From assembly GCA_963995505.1 (NCBI GenBank), contig OZ023182.1, positions 7,866,707-7,930,706 on the forward strand: a stretch of 64,000 bases of DNA. The letters run 5' to 3'. The notes below the pieces were generated by a model, which did not search any database, had not been told where the DNA came from, and saw only the letters and a program-made list of their open reading frames with translations. Shown one piece after another: positions 33,840 to 43,718 of the stretch. Within the stretch, counting starts at the first letter, position 1. Every line of letters begins with the position of its first letter. The stretch comes from Hypericum androsaemum. Lineage: Eukaryota > Streptophyta > Magnoliopsida > Malpighiales > Hypericaceae. The translations under genes were made by a program, and so were the position numbers.

Positions 33840-35559
33840 GCTTGTGATTGGAAAATAAGATGATTTTTGGTTTTATTGTATTTTTTTTAGTGGGAGGGTA
33901 TTTTGGTCATTTCAGGTGGGAGTTCACCGGAGAATATGGAATATTCCGGCTCCAGGGACCCGATAGTCTATTATCATCAAAATTTAGGGACATGATAATC
34001 TTTTTCCAAAATCCAGGGACCCTAGGGGGAGGGTGACCAAAGTACAGAGATGTGAGAATAATTTACCCTTTTTCTTAATATGATATGATATGGACCTTCA
34101 ACTTATTTCGGGAAGTTTTTCTTCTTTTTCAATGCCGTCAACGTCAAGGTCAATGAAGCTCCATAGGATCCACCGTTTTCTGGAGGTCGATGGGCTACAG
34201 CTTGGAGCCCGAAGAATGCCCATGATGTGTGTGGGGGCAAAACCTTTTAGGTTTTGTCATCACATTCTTAACGATTTTTTTAAATAGAAATCTCTACTTT
34301 GAGCGCTTCAACCAAACAAGGTTGATATGATCTAGAGTTAACCCATAGGATTTTAGAATTTTACGATTCATCATGGACAAAACGAGTCAAAATATGTGCA
34401 AGATCTGGAGTCTAGCGGGATCTGTGGGATCTGAATGACAACTCCTGAGATCCTGAGATCCGAGTTGGAGCGATGGATGTTTCTCAACGTTTCCAAGGGA
34501 GAGAGAAAGATAAGGAGTTATCCTTCGTTTAACATTTTAATAATATATGTTATTCGGATAACTATACTTCTTTTACTGTATACATCAAAACACAAAAATC
34601 TACTATACTTTATTTAATATTTTTTAATAATATTTGTTATTCGGATAACTATTGATCGACTAAAATGCTTAAAATGACATGATTGTTGTTGAGCCCAAAA
34701 ACTAATAATCAAATTTATATTAATTAATATCTCTGAGATTAATAATTTTAGAGTTATTAAATCTATATCTTCATCCTACCAATTTTTCGCCACTTATTTC
34801 TTTTACATCAATTTTGATATTTATTTTATTTTATTTATTGATCGTCAATCACATTATGTAATCTATAGATACGTAGTGGATTACCATTAAAAAATATATT
34901 GAACTGAGATTTTTGTGTGTAAATTTATGAAGAAAAGCTGGTCATTATTGAAAAATTTATGAAAAGATTATTAATCTTAGTTATTTCTATAATTTTGTTT
35001 ATTTGGTGGATCTTACGATCCGTGTTACGATTCTACGATCTACGCTTTCTCTATACCCGAACGATCTTTAGTGCGATCCCCATTTTGACAACCTTGGAAC
35101 CAAAAATTATTTAGGAGTAGTTATCCCAATAATATTATTTATACGCACAATATTTAACTCAAATTTATTTAATTAAATCCAAGTTTTTCATTGGAAAAGA
35201 ACGAATTTAAACCGTACAATTTAGATCTTATTCCGATTCCGTATTGCAAATTGAAAACTGATATCTGTTTTATAATATCGAAAACTAAAAAAAAGTCGCT
35301 CCCAAGTCCCACCAGAAAATTAGAGATGGGGTATACGGTATACGATCTTGCTAAGAGACCTGAATTTTTGTATACGGTATTGAGCTTAAACCATACCATT
35401 GATACCAATAAAAATATCGTTATGACTATGAGAAAGTCGTTTATGAGAAAACTACTATTGTAGATAGAACTTGACAACTTCGAATAAAGATTTTTTTTGA
35501 AAATCTGGTCGTTAATCTTGCGCGTAACTCACGTGTTTGATAATCCATTTTTGCAATCC

Positions 35560-35606
35560 AATTCAATACACGGCCTTCCTCTGAAAAAAAAATTCAATAC
35601 ACGGCC
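35560..35606 (+). repeat. Scar of a tiny retroposed insertion
   Basis: The 16-bp word AATTCAATACACGGCC occurs at 35560-35575 and again at 35591-35606. The 15 bp between them, TTCCTCTGAAAAAAA, end in a short A-run. This resembles the target-site duplication of an extremely 5'-truncated retroposed copy. Confidence 0.5.
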
Positions 35607-36427
35607 AATCCACGTGTTACCTCCAAGAAACACATGAAAAAAACAGAACTGGCCCATCCACGATTTTTTTAGGGTACTGGTGCTTGAGTCGGTGTGTCGG
35701 TTAATATGAACGCAGGGTAATTTTGTATTTATTTTCTTCATTTTTTAATTATTTTTCTCTCCAATTACATCTCCTCATTTACTTCCCCATTTTAATAATT
35801 ATAATAAAGTTAAATAATTAATTAAATAATAATCAAATTCTCTTCACCATGGTATACCATTCCAAGTATTATACGTATTTTGCATTAATTAATTTTAATA
35901 AAAAAATTAAATGTTTAATAAAATTAAAGTAAATATGGTATGTCCTGTTATGATAAAAAGACATGAACGATTATGTCAAATGGCATGACCCGTTAATATT
36001 TAATAATATTTATAATAAAAATATAATTATAATAAATGACAATTGAAATTTTTAATAGTTTGATTTGCTCTTCTGAATATTAATCTTTATAAGAGATTGC
36101 GGTCATGAATTTGTTTCATTTCATAACTGTCTATTTACCTTATTTTTAAGACGGTTGGTTTTAAATCTCTTTTCCAATTTTGTCAATATCTTTTAAATAT
36201 TTTATCATGTTGTCACCGACCCACCCTTTGATACACGTTCCGGAAAAATAGTTCCGGACCGAATCCGAGGGTACAAATATCTTACGATTTCATTCATCAA
36301 AAAATATCTTACGATTTCGAATTAGATTTAAGCAAATAGCTTTGGATTGTGTACAGAATAAAAAAATCATTCAGAGGGTACAAATATCTTATGATTGTGT
36401 AAAGATTTAGGCAAGAGGGGACTGCAC

Positions 36428-36722
36428 TGGCATGCACAGTTATGTGATACTGACATGCGTAGTTATGTGATAATGATATTTATTTTTGTGACAGCGGCAT
36501 GTCCCATTTATGGTACTGGTTCGCGTGACTTTTTTCATTTTGTTCTCTATATTTTTGCAAAAAAATCCTACCGGCATGCACAGTTATATGATACTGGTAT
36601 GCGCAATTATGTGATACTGACATGCCGAGTTATGTCATAATGGCATTTTTTTCCGTCATGTGTTTGCGCGTGATATTTTTTATTTTGGTCCCTATATTTT
36701 AACATTTTTACAAAAAATTTCT
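36428..36722. repeat. Local direct duplication of about 145 bp with nested units
   Basis: Segments at about 36428-36572 and 36573-36722 share the order: GCATGCACAGTTAT-GTGATACTG, CGAGTTATGT or CGTAGTTATGT, ATAATG, then GCGTGA, ATTTTG, CTCTATATTTTTGCAAAAAA or its variant. Within each, a word of about 22 bp containing AGTTATGTGATA is repeated twice. Confidence 0.6.
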
Positions 36723-38274
36723 GCGCATCTTCGTTCCAATTCAAAATCTGAACATTCCATACACAATCCAACCCCTAAGCAAATAATTACACGCCGCCAC
36801 GGTTTAGACATATTTAATGTTCGCCGAAAAGAATCCGCGTAATCATCTGCCGTTTCAATATATAGCCCAATTTTTTTCCCGAAGTCTAGATAATATAGAG
36901 TAATTTGTTTTTTTTTTCGATCTATTTGAGAGGTAAAAAATTTCTCATAAATTTAACACATGTAGTAATTCAACACATTTAAAAGCTTAAAATTTGTCAC
37001 AAAAAAATTTGTTTGCGTCATTAATAGTAGAAGTTGCAGAAATAGACGCCTGGAAATTGAGTAACTATTCACGGTTTCTCTTGAGCTTTTAGGTATATCT
37101 TATCCTTTACATATGTTGCCAGCTCACATCTGTAATTTCCAGCTTACTAACGGCTTAACATCTTGGAAAAAAATAAGACCACATAGCTAATGTTATTTAA
37201 AAATTATTGTTTGATAAAAAAATGTGTTCATAGTTTTTTATAAGTATTAAATTATTTTTAATGATATTTTTATGAAATAATATATAAAAATGCGAGGTTA
37301 TTGTGCAATTAGTTAAGACATAAAATAATATTAATAGCATAATTTAGATTATTACAATATAAAGATATAAATTGATGTAGACGGAAACATAACGCACGGT
37401 AACGATAAGTATTGTTAAGAAAATTCCTAGTTTTTATTATCAAAATTAATCAACTGATACAATGTGCGAGGCTCTATTACAAGAGTTCAACTCCTAATTA
37501 GAGACAAAAACCCTAATATCAATCTAGTAAACTAAGAGAGTCCTAAACAAAACTCTCACTTATTCAAAACATAATTAAATATAAGCCAAATACGGAAAAA
37601 TAATAATGCTAGGTGGAGCCCTTTAAGCGTAGCATGCGATCGTGTTTGTGCAAGAATAGGAGAACAACTTCATCTCCATCATATAAACGTATTTATATTC
37701 TTACAATGATGTAAAACACTCAAGTTATAAAAAATCAGCGATAAATTATTTCTTAAAAATTAATTAAACCAAAGAAGAAGAACTCATTTAAGCCATGTGA
37801 TGTGACCGTATTGCCCCTTGTTATGGGTTGGGCGAACACGGAAACATAACAAAGGGGCCCCACTGGTTACCTGGTCTTGGACCAATCCATACCCGCACAA
37901 GCGCCTCAAATTTACACGGCATAAATACCAACAAATACTTAAAACAATGGATAAAAGAATAATTTTAATTTAGTTAAAATCATATCAATTTTGAATTTTT
38001 GAAACATAAAAATGTTAAATATTTTTCGAACAAACATAATCATATTTAAATATATTAATAGATTAAGTACACGGTGTAAATTGTAATAACCCGCCAACCC
38101 ATGCAAGCTGTCACCGAACCAATCAAAATCAGGGCCCGCCCTTACATTACAAGACCTGAACAACGTGTGCCTCTCCCTCTTTTTATTACACCTCCCACTT
38201 TTATCATCTCTAAACCCCAATTAGACCCCCATAAACCCGGAAATAAAATAATCGACGACTAATAATAATAATAT

Positions 38275-40792
38275 ATGAGGTGGTCAGCGGCGAGGAAGAG
38301 GCAGCTTCACGTGAAGGTGACGCCGCTGAGGCTGGAAGCCGGAGCCGGCTTCCCCCTCGTCGGAGGAGGAGCGAGGCTGGTGGTTCTTAAGATGAAATGG
38401 AAAGGACCCAGGTCGGGCTCCGGCTTGGTCCTCCTCCGGCGGGCGGCTTCCACGCGCCGGAGCAATTACACGTCCCACAAGTTGTTGAAGACGGGGAACA
38501 GCGTCGAATGGGACCAGGAGGACTTCGAAAACGTCTGCGATTTTCGGGTTTCGTCTAACTCTTCATTGGCTCTTGCTCCTTGGGATGTCACGTTCCAAAT
38601 ACAATGCGTAAGTATACAATATGTCATGTTAGGAATCCAGTCTGAAGTACAACCTCGAATTTTCGCAATATCTTTTACCACTTGAACGGACGGATCGTGT
38701 TCTTAAAATGCTTGGGACTGATTAAATTTAATTACTGCAGGGGGAGGACGTCGGAGACTCGAGAACAAGGATGGCGGTGGTCGGTGACGTTTCCTTAAAT
38801 TTGGCGGAATTGGCTTCGGAATTGGACGGTCAAGTCGAAAAAAGGCTGCCCGTTTCTTTGAGGGCCGATGGTGTCCACGGAGAGGCTACGCTAATTGTAA
38901 GATTTTCTCCCCGATTTTTGTAATTTCTTCATTCTGGATTAAAATTAACTTGAAATTGATATTATTATTAGTGGGTATAAGTCATCGTCTTCGTCATTAG
39001 CTGGCCGATACCGGGTTTTCTCATTGTTGGAACTTGGAAAGTAGTAAAAGATAAAGATTATTTGTTCAGAGTCGTATTTGTATTAGTTATTACAGTGTGT
39101 TATAATACGGATGAGTATTAAAAAAAAGTAAAAGACAAAATCAGTACAAGTTAATAGCTATTACATGTATCTATAACGTCCAAACTAGATTGACACCTAA
39201 ATTCGGAAACATTTTGGTTCACATCTAGAATTAGCTAAAAAAGAAAAGTTGGGAAAAATTCAACGGCTCTAATCCAATTTAATACTCCATGTCGTATTAA
39301 TAATCATCCACATGATTAGACTGGTTCATACCGAAAATTTTATGATGATGTTTACGAATATGATTTGATGTTGTTAATGATTAAGATTTCATCCTTTTTT
39401 TAACATAACGATAAACGCTACCTGGTTCACTTAAGATTAATAATTTATATATTAACGCTTGGTAGATAAGAATCACCGTAATTCGGTTGGTACAAAAATT
39501 TTAATTTGAAGGTTCAAACAATGTAGAAATGTTAGTTTTGACTTGTCTAATCCGTACTACAGATACGTGTGAGCTTCGCTGAGGTCAGGGCTTCCTATGA
39601 CTTTCAACAAAGAACGGGTCAAAACTTGGGGGATGCAAAGGTGAACGAGTCAAAGAGTGGCGCGTGTTGCCGTGAGGATCAGCCCCACCGGTCAGCGGTG
39701 CTCGACACGCGTCGGTCACCGGATGGGGGTGAGTCAGCGGCCAGCGGAGGAGGATCTAGCGACAGCAAGGAGTACTACTCCGGTCCCAAAGTTGGATTCT
39801 CATCATGGAAGAGTAGGTTGACCAACTTTAAGTACTCCACGAGGAAACGAGAGCAAGAAGTCAACGAGAAACAAGGAGACAGTGGTGACTCAAGTAACTG
39901 GGAGGTGAAAGAATTAACCAGCAGAGATGGGAAGGCCACGCTCAAAGCTGATGTGTTTTTGGCATCCTTTGATCAAAGGGCTGAGAGTGTGGGTGGCGAG
40001 AGCGCCTGCTCCGCGCTGGTCGTTGTCGTCGCGCATTGGCTGCACTCGAATCGCGAGTTCATGCCTGCACAATTGCACCATGATGTCATGCCCACGAGAT
40101 CGCAGTTTGATAGCCTTATCACCGAAGGTTCGTCGGAGTGGAGAAGATTGTGCAACCACGAGGCATACGCAAACTGCTTCCCGGATAAGCATTTCGATCT
40201 CGAGACGGTCATGAGAGCTGATCTTAGGCCGGTGACCATCGTTCGGGAACGATCCTACACTGCAATTTTCAGTCCCGAGAAGTTTGAGTGCTTGAAGGAA
40301 GCTATGTCTTTTGACAATGTGTGGGATGAGATAAACCGCTCCGACCATGATGAAGGGATCTACATTGTCAGCTGGAATGATCATTTCTTTGTGCTGAAGG
40401 TAGAAGCGGATGCTTGTTATCTCATAGACTCTTTAGGGGAGAGGCTATACGAGGGCTGCAACCAAGCATACATCTTGAGATTCGACGAGTCGAGCTTGAT
40501 GTACGAGAAAGTTGCAAGAGATGGTCAAGGATCAAGTGAAACAGCAGGAGGAGAAAAGGGGCAGAAGGAAATAATAGTATGCAGGGGTAAAGATTGTTGC
40601 AGGGAGTTCATCAAAAGGTTCTTTGCCGCTATACCGATTTCGGAACTCGAAGAGGAAAAGAAGAAAGGCACAGTATCTACATATTCTCTTCTACAGAGGC
40701 TCCAGATAGATTTTCACTACTGCTCTTCCTCCGCTTATTCTTCGTTGTCTTCTCCGGCGTCCTCCATTTTCTCACCTGACAATAGCGATTAA
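38275..40792 (+). CDS. EEIG1/EHBP1 N-terminal (NT-C2) domain protein
   Basis: Three exons with GT/AG borders keep one frame: 38275-38607, 38741-38896 and 39563-40792, giving about 572 residues. Exons 1 and 2 and the start of exon 3 encode the NT-C2 domain (about residues 5-170): KRQLHVKVTPLRLE, LVVLKMKWKG, VEWDQEDFENVCDF, WDVTFQIQ, GDVSLNLAELAS, LPVSLRADG, ATLIIRVSFAEVR. C2-type NT domains are thought to act at membranes; the plant members are poorly characterised. The second half has a conserved region of unknown function: WRRLCNHEAYANCFPDKHFD, IVSWNDHFFVLKVEADACYL, IDSLGERLYEGCNQAY, then CREFIKRFFAAIP. The tail is Ser-rich. The ATG at 38275 gives the expected RKRQLHVKV start close to the N-terminus. 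The gene sits intact amid transposons. Confidence 0.9.
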
Positions 40793-41390
40793 GTCGAACC
40801 ATATGTTAGAATCTTTAGGACTCATACAAGTAGTTCTAGTGATGCCTTTGTACTTTTAAGCTTTGTAGGGTTTAAACCCACCTCTCACCCATGTCATTTC
40901 TAATCCTTCCGAGTAATTTGAAGTCCCACGAGATTCTCCAACACATCCAACATTATGATATTCTTAGAGCAATCATTGTACCTAAAAGAAGTGGTAAAGA
41001 AGCTCCTCCTTTCATACTTTTGACACCCAACAAATAGTGACATCAACATTATAAGGCCAAGACAAGACTAAATTGTCCATATCTTCAACTACAACCTAAA
41101 CTAAAAAAAAACATTGATCATGTACAGACCCTACATATGGCTGATTTACAGTTCAATCCCCCTGTTATTCAGACCAAAATATAGGAGAGGGGCTCACAAA
41201 AGAGCTTGAAAGCTTATGGACCCAACTTCTTGTCTCCCACTAAACTCAGGCAACAAGCCTAGCCATTTATTCATCAACCACTTCCTCCTCACTTCCCATA
41301 TCCTACCAATTTGTAATGGGGACCAATGGTCCCCACCCACATCCATTGGTGTGAACTGAGGCAATAGACTCATATCTCTACGCAGAGAAG
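40793..41390 (+). other. 3' flank of the EEIG1/EHBP1-type gene
   Basis: Presumed 3' UTR then intergenic DNA. A minus-strand frame at 41194-41397 shows no domain. Confidence 0.45.
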
Positions 41391-41401
41391 AGACCACTTT
41401 T

Positions 41402-41506
41402 TTTTTAAAGATAAATTATACCATGACAATGTCAGGGTTTGAACCCTGGATCTCCTAGATGTTTACAATTCTTTGTACCGTTGGGCTACAAGCCCTTTGG
41501 CAGAAA
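41402..41506 (-). mobile_element. tRNA-derived SINE with TSD and poly(A), minus strand
   Basis: On the minus strand it contains TAGCCCAACGG (box A-like) and, about 35 bp on, GGGTTCAAACCCT (box B-like), and ends in an A-run (the T-run at 41398-41406). It is flanked by AGACCACTTTT at 41391-41401 and 41507-41517, an 11-bp perfect duplication. The body is only about 105 bp, essentially a tRNA-like head and a short tail. A true tRNA gene is excluded because no cloverleaf forms and a poly(A) plus TSD are present. Confidence 0.75.
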
Positions 41507-42040
41507 AGACCACTTTTGACAAGCATATCCTAAAAGCAACCAAAAATGGAATTCTGGTAATTCCAAAAGTACAAAAAAGACCATCAACTAATTGAATTAA
41601 TATTGATGCCGCCTTGCTCATGAACATTGGAAACATGAAGAAAATTTATATCCTTTCCATTCTCATTGCCTATCTTTTGCCTCTCAAAAGGGCTGGTGCC
41701 TATCCGGGCAGGTTAGTACCCTATGGTTGACCACCAATTATCCGGGCAGGTCCAAAGCAGATGCCCGTCGAAATTCGCTCAAAACGTCATCGTTTTGAGA
41801 CTACGTGGAAGACACGTGGTGCCTGACTTTTTAAAGTTAAAGCTGACGTGGATAGTGATAAATTACCTATTCAGTCCCTAATTTATTTATATTATTTCAA
41901 AAAAGCCCAAACTTTATCTTCAACCTCTCTCTCTCCACCGTCCTCTCATCCATCTTCCATCACCTCCAAACGATGAGAGGGGCTATTTATTTATTCATAT
42001 TCTCGTATGTGCGTCCTCTCGAGAAATTGCTCACCAAAAA

Positions 42041-42562
42041 GTGACCTCGGAGAAGATAGCTTGGGATCATCATCATCATCATCATCATCATCAGGTAATG
42101 AGGATCCCAAAGGTCATCCTTTGTTTTATGGTCTTAACGACGGAAATCCAGGACGTGGTTTTCAGCGTCGCGACGTCGGCAAAGCTAAGGGCGAAGCGGA
42201 AGGAGTACATAAAGCTATGGTACAGGGCGGGGGAGATGCGTGGGACGATGTGGCTGGACGATGCCGTAGAGATACCGGCCTCCGAGCAGGGCCTCCTCCC
42301 TCCGGCGAAGATCTCCGAGGACACCTTCCAGTTTCCTTACTCGAACACAAAGGGGCACCGCTCTGCCATCCGGATCTCCCAGATCGTGTCGGAGATGGTT
42401 CAGATGGGGCCTACTGGGGCAAGGTTGCTGGTGATGGGGGACGACGACACAGTCTTTGTCATGGAGAACCTCCTTCGTGTGCTCCAGAGGTACGACCACG
42501 AGGAATTCTACTACATGGAGAGCCGCCATCGTTGGAGTCGTTGGAGAAGGCACCGTGGGTGA
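42041..42562 (+). pseudogene. Captured DUF604 (Fringe-like glycosyltransferase) fragment
   Basis: The 173-codon frame opens with a (CAT)n-encoded poly-His run (42066-42093). From about 42130 it matches plant DUF604 proteins, predicted Golgi-type beta-1,3-glycosyltransferases: VVFSVATSAKLRAKRKEYIK, LWYRAGEMRGTMWLD, LLPPAKISEDT, FPYSNTKGHRSAIRISQIV, then LLVMGDDDTVFVMENLLRVL, which holds the metal-binding Asp cluster of the family. The family's later conserved blocks, downstream of YYMES, are absent. No membrane anchor is encoded. It is a partial copy, and whether it is transcribed is unknown. The 199-codon frame at 42007-42606 is a shadow in another frame. Confidence 0.8.
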
Positions 42563-42692
42563 CATCATCCTCGTCCATCTCTCTCGTTGGGGAGATGAAG
42601 CTTTGAAGAAAGTGAGGAGAAATAGGAGGTTGAAGAAGGGGGAGTGAGAGAGTAGGAGGGGGGGGAGAGAGAGAGAGAGGGGAAGAGGAGAA

Positions 42693-42713
42693 GGGGGGGG
42701 GGGGGGGGGGGGG
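42693..42713 (+). repeat. Poly(G) run of 21
   Basis: Twenty-one consecutive G within a purine-rich (GGA/GA)n stretch (42650-42722) at the inner edge of the right MULE arm. Such runs are rare and often mis-sequenced. Confidence 0.8.
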
Positions 42714-43142
42714 AGAGAGAGAGTTAATTAATTTTTAGGGATAAGTTCATTTTAGGGACTAAATAGGTAATTTATCATGATCCACGTCAACGTTAACTTA
42801 AAAGAGTCGGGTGCCACGTATCTTCCACGTGGTCTCAAAACGGTGTCGTTTCGGACGGATTTCGACGGGCAGCTGCCTTGGACCTGCCCTGATAATTGGT
42901 GATCAACCACAGGGTACTAAACTACCAATTTGAAACCTAATGGTACTCCAGGCGAAATGGGTGAAACTACAGGGTACTAAAATAAACTTATCTCTTTAAT
43001 TTTAAGGGTACATTGCAATCATCTTTAATTGTATGTTTAATTGAAAAAAAATTAAACCACTAAACTCCTAAGATTGTTGTTATGAATTTATTTAGATAAT
43101 ATTAATGGGTTTGATTCAGTGACCGTTGTTACCTCACGTCTC

Positions 43143-43435
43143 TAGGGATTGACAGGAATACTCATGCCGATGGTCCGACTCTACTGTTACTCTGTGGATC
43201 TAGGGTATGGTATGAATCATATGAATTCCTATCATAATCTTACTATTTTATCATATTTTGTACCATATCTTAACTAGATCCTAATTTGACCCCTTTATTT
43301 TTATTATTTACTTATAAATTATTATAGAGTTTTCAAATATTATGAAATATGCTTCATTATATTGAATATAAAATTCAACGTACAAATAATTCTAGCTTTC
43401 TTTATAGATGTACTAGATATTTCATGGTTAGTTTG

Positions 43436-43495
<60 letters not shown>

Positions 43496-43718
43496 CAAAT
43501 TTGATGTTTAAAAATTATAAACAATGTCTTGTATTTAATTCGAGGGTTGAACCTTGGAGACCTTAAGGATAAACATATAGATCTAATAATAAATTTTTTC
43601 GAGGATCTAAGGTAAATTATGAATCCTATTTTTCAAACTATGATATGAATAGAGACTTATTTTTTTTTTGAAGAACGAGTAGAGGCTTACTAATACTCTA
43701 TTCTATCTTACCCATCAC
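43143..43718 (-). mobile_element. hAT-like element, third copy of the TAGGGATGGC family
   Basis: Read on the minus strand it follows the copies at 23698 and 25065. At its right end the minus strand reads ATGGTGATGGGTAAGATAG. Inside, GATCTAATAATAAA, TTTTTCGAGGATC and CTTGTATTTAATTC match 23750-23850 in inverse. At the left end the + strand reads TAGGGATTGACAGGAATAC, the counterpart of the right end of 25065-25777. It is strongly diverged and contains the (TA)n tract. Confidence 0.6.
43439..43492. repeat. (TA)25 microsatellite with palindromic flanks
   Basis: About 50 bp of alternating TA, bordered by TTTGAATTTTA on the left and AAAATTCAAA on the right, which are inverse of each other. The whole stretch of about 75 bp is therefore one palindrome. 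Confidence 0.9.

Larger units (their letters stand above)
32406..34068 (-). mobile_element. MULE with 9-bp TSD carrying a minisatellite and long ORFs
   Basis: A 1,663-bp element flanked by a perfect 9-bp duplication TTTTTCTTA (32397-32405 and 34069-34077). Its inverted repeats are about 180 bp (32406-32590 and 33890-34068): the left begins GGGCAAATTACCCTCACATT and the right pairs with it. The arms share CTCCGGTGAAC, GGAGCCGGAATATT and the CGGGTCCCTGG segment. The interior (32590-33890) is GC-rich, unlike its surroundings, and shows no transposase. The interior probably derives from captured DNA expanded by repeat growth. Confidence 0.88.
34078..38274. other. Intergenic, repeat-rich, no gene supported
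   Basis: AT-rich DNA. It contains GATCT/GATCC-rich segments around 34330-34480 and 34960-35100 that look like decayed transposon ends, a segment with repeated GTATACGGTAT words near 35335-35385, and a possible solo-LTR-like stretch near 37430-37620. None has clear borders. Open frames at 35169-35477 (both strands) and 36395-36640 have no domain. The last 150 bp are presumed promoter and leader of the next gene. Confidence 0.4.
41708..42993 (+). mobile_element. Pack-MULE carrying a DUF604 glycosyltransferase fragment
   Basis: Long inverted repeats pair about 41708-41900 with about 42745-42930: TTAGTACCCTATGGTTGACC, CCAATTATCCGGGCAGGTCC, GAAATTCG, ACGTGGAAGA, GATAAATTACCTATT. They share the GGGCAGGTCC and TAGTACCCTGTGGTT motifs with the MULEs at 27067 and 30053. 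The right arm extends about 65 bp further out (to about 42993) than the left. The left end seems truncated and rearranged, with an extra ATCCGGGCAGG at 41703-41714, so I cannot show the 9-bp TSD. The captured gene fragment lies between the arms. Confidence 0.75.

Noticed and set aside
35169..35477. Overlapping 102- and 90-codon ORFs on opposite strands
   Set aside because: AT-rich, no domain, and near repeated GTATACGGTAT words that suggest a decayed transposon.
39914..40384. 156-codon minus-strand ORF
   Set aside because: Antisense shadow of the last exon of the EEIG1/EHBP1-type gene.
41425..41506. Possible tRNA gene
   Set aside because: Only box A/B-like words are present; there is no full cloverleaf, and poly(A) and TSD show it is a SINE.
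42066..42093. Poly-His run, possibly an engineered tag
   Set aside because: It is a (CAT)n microsatellite inside a transposon, with no vector sequence nearby.
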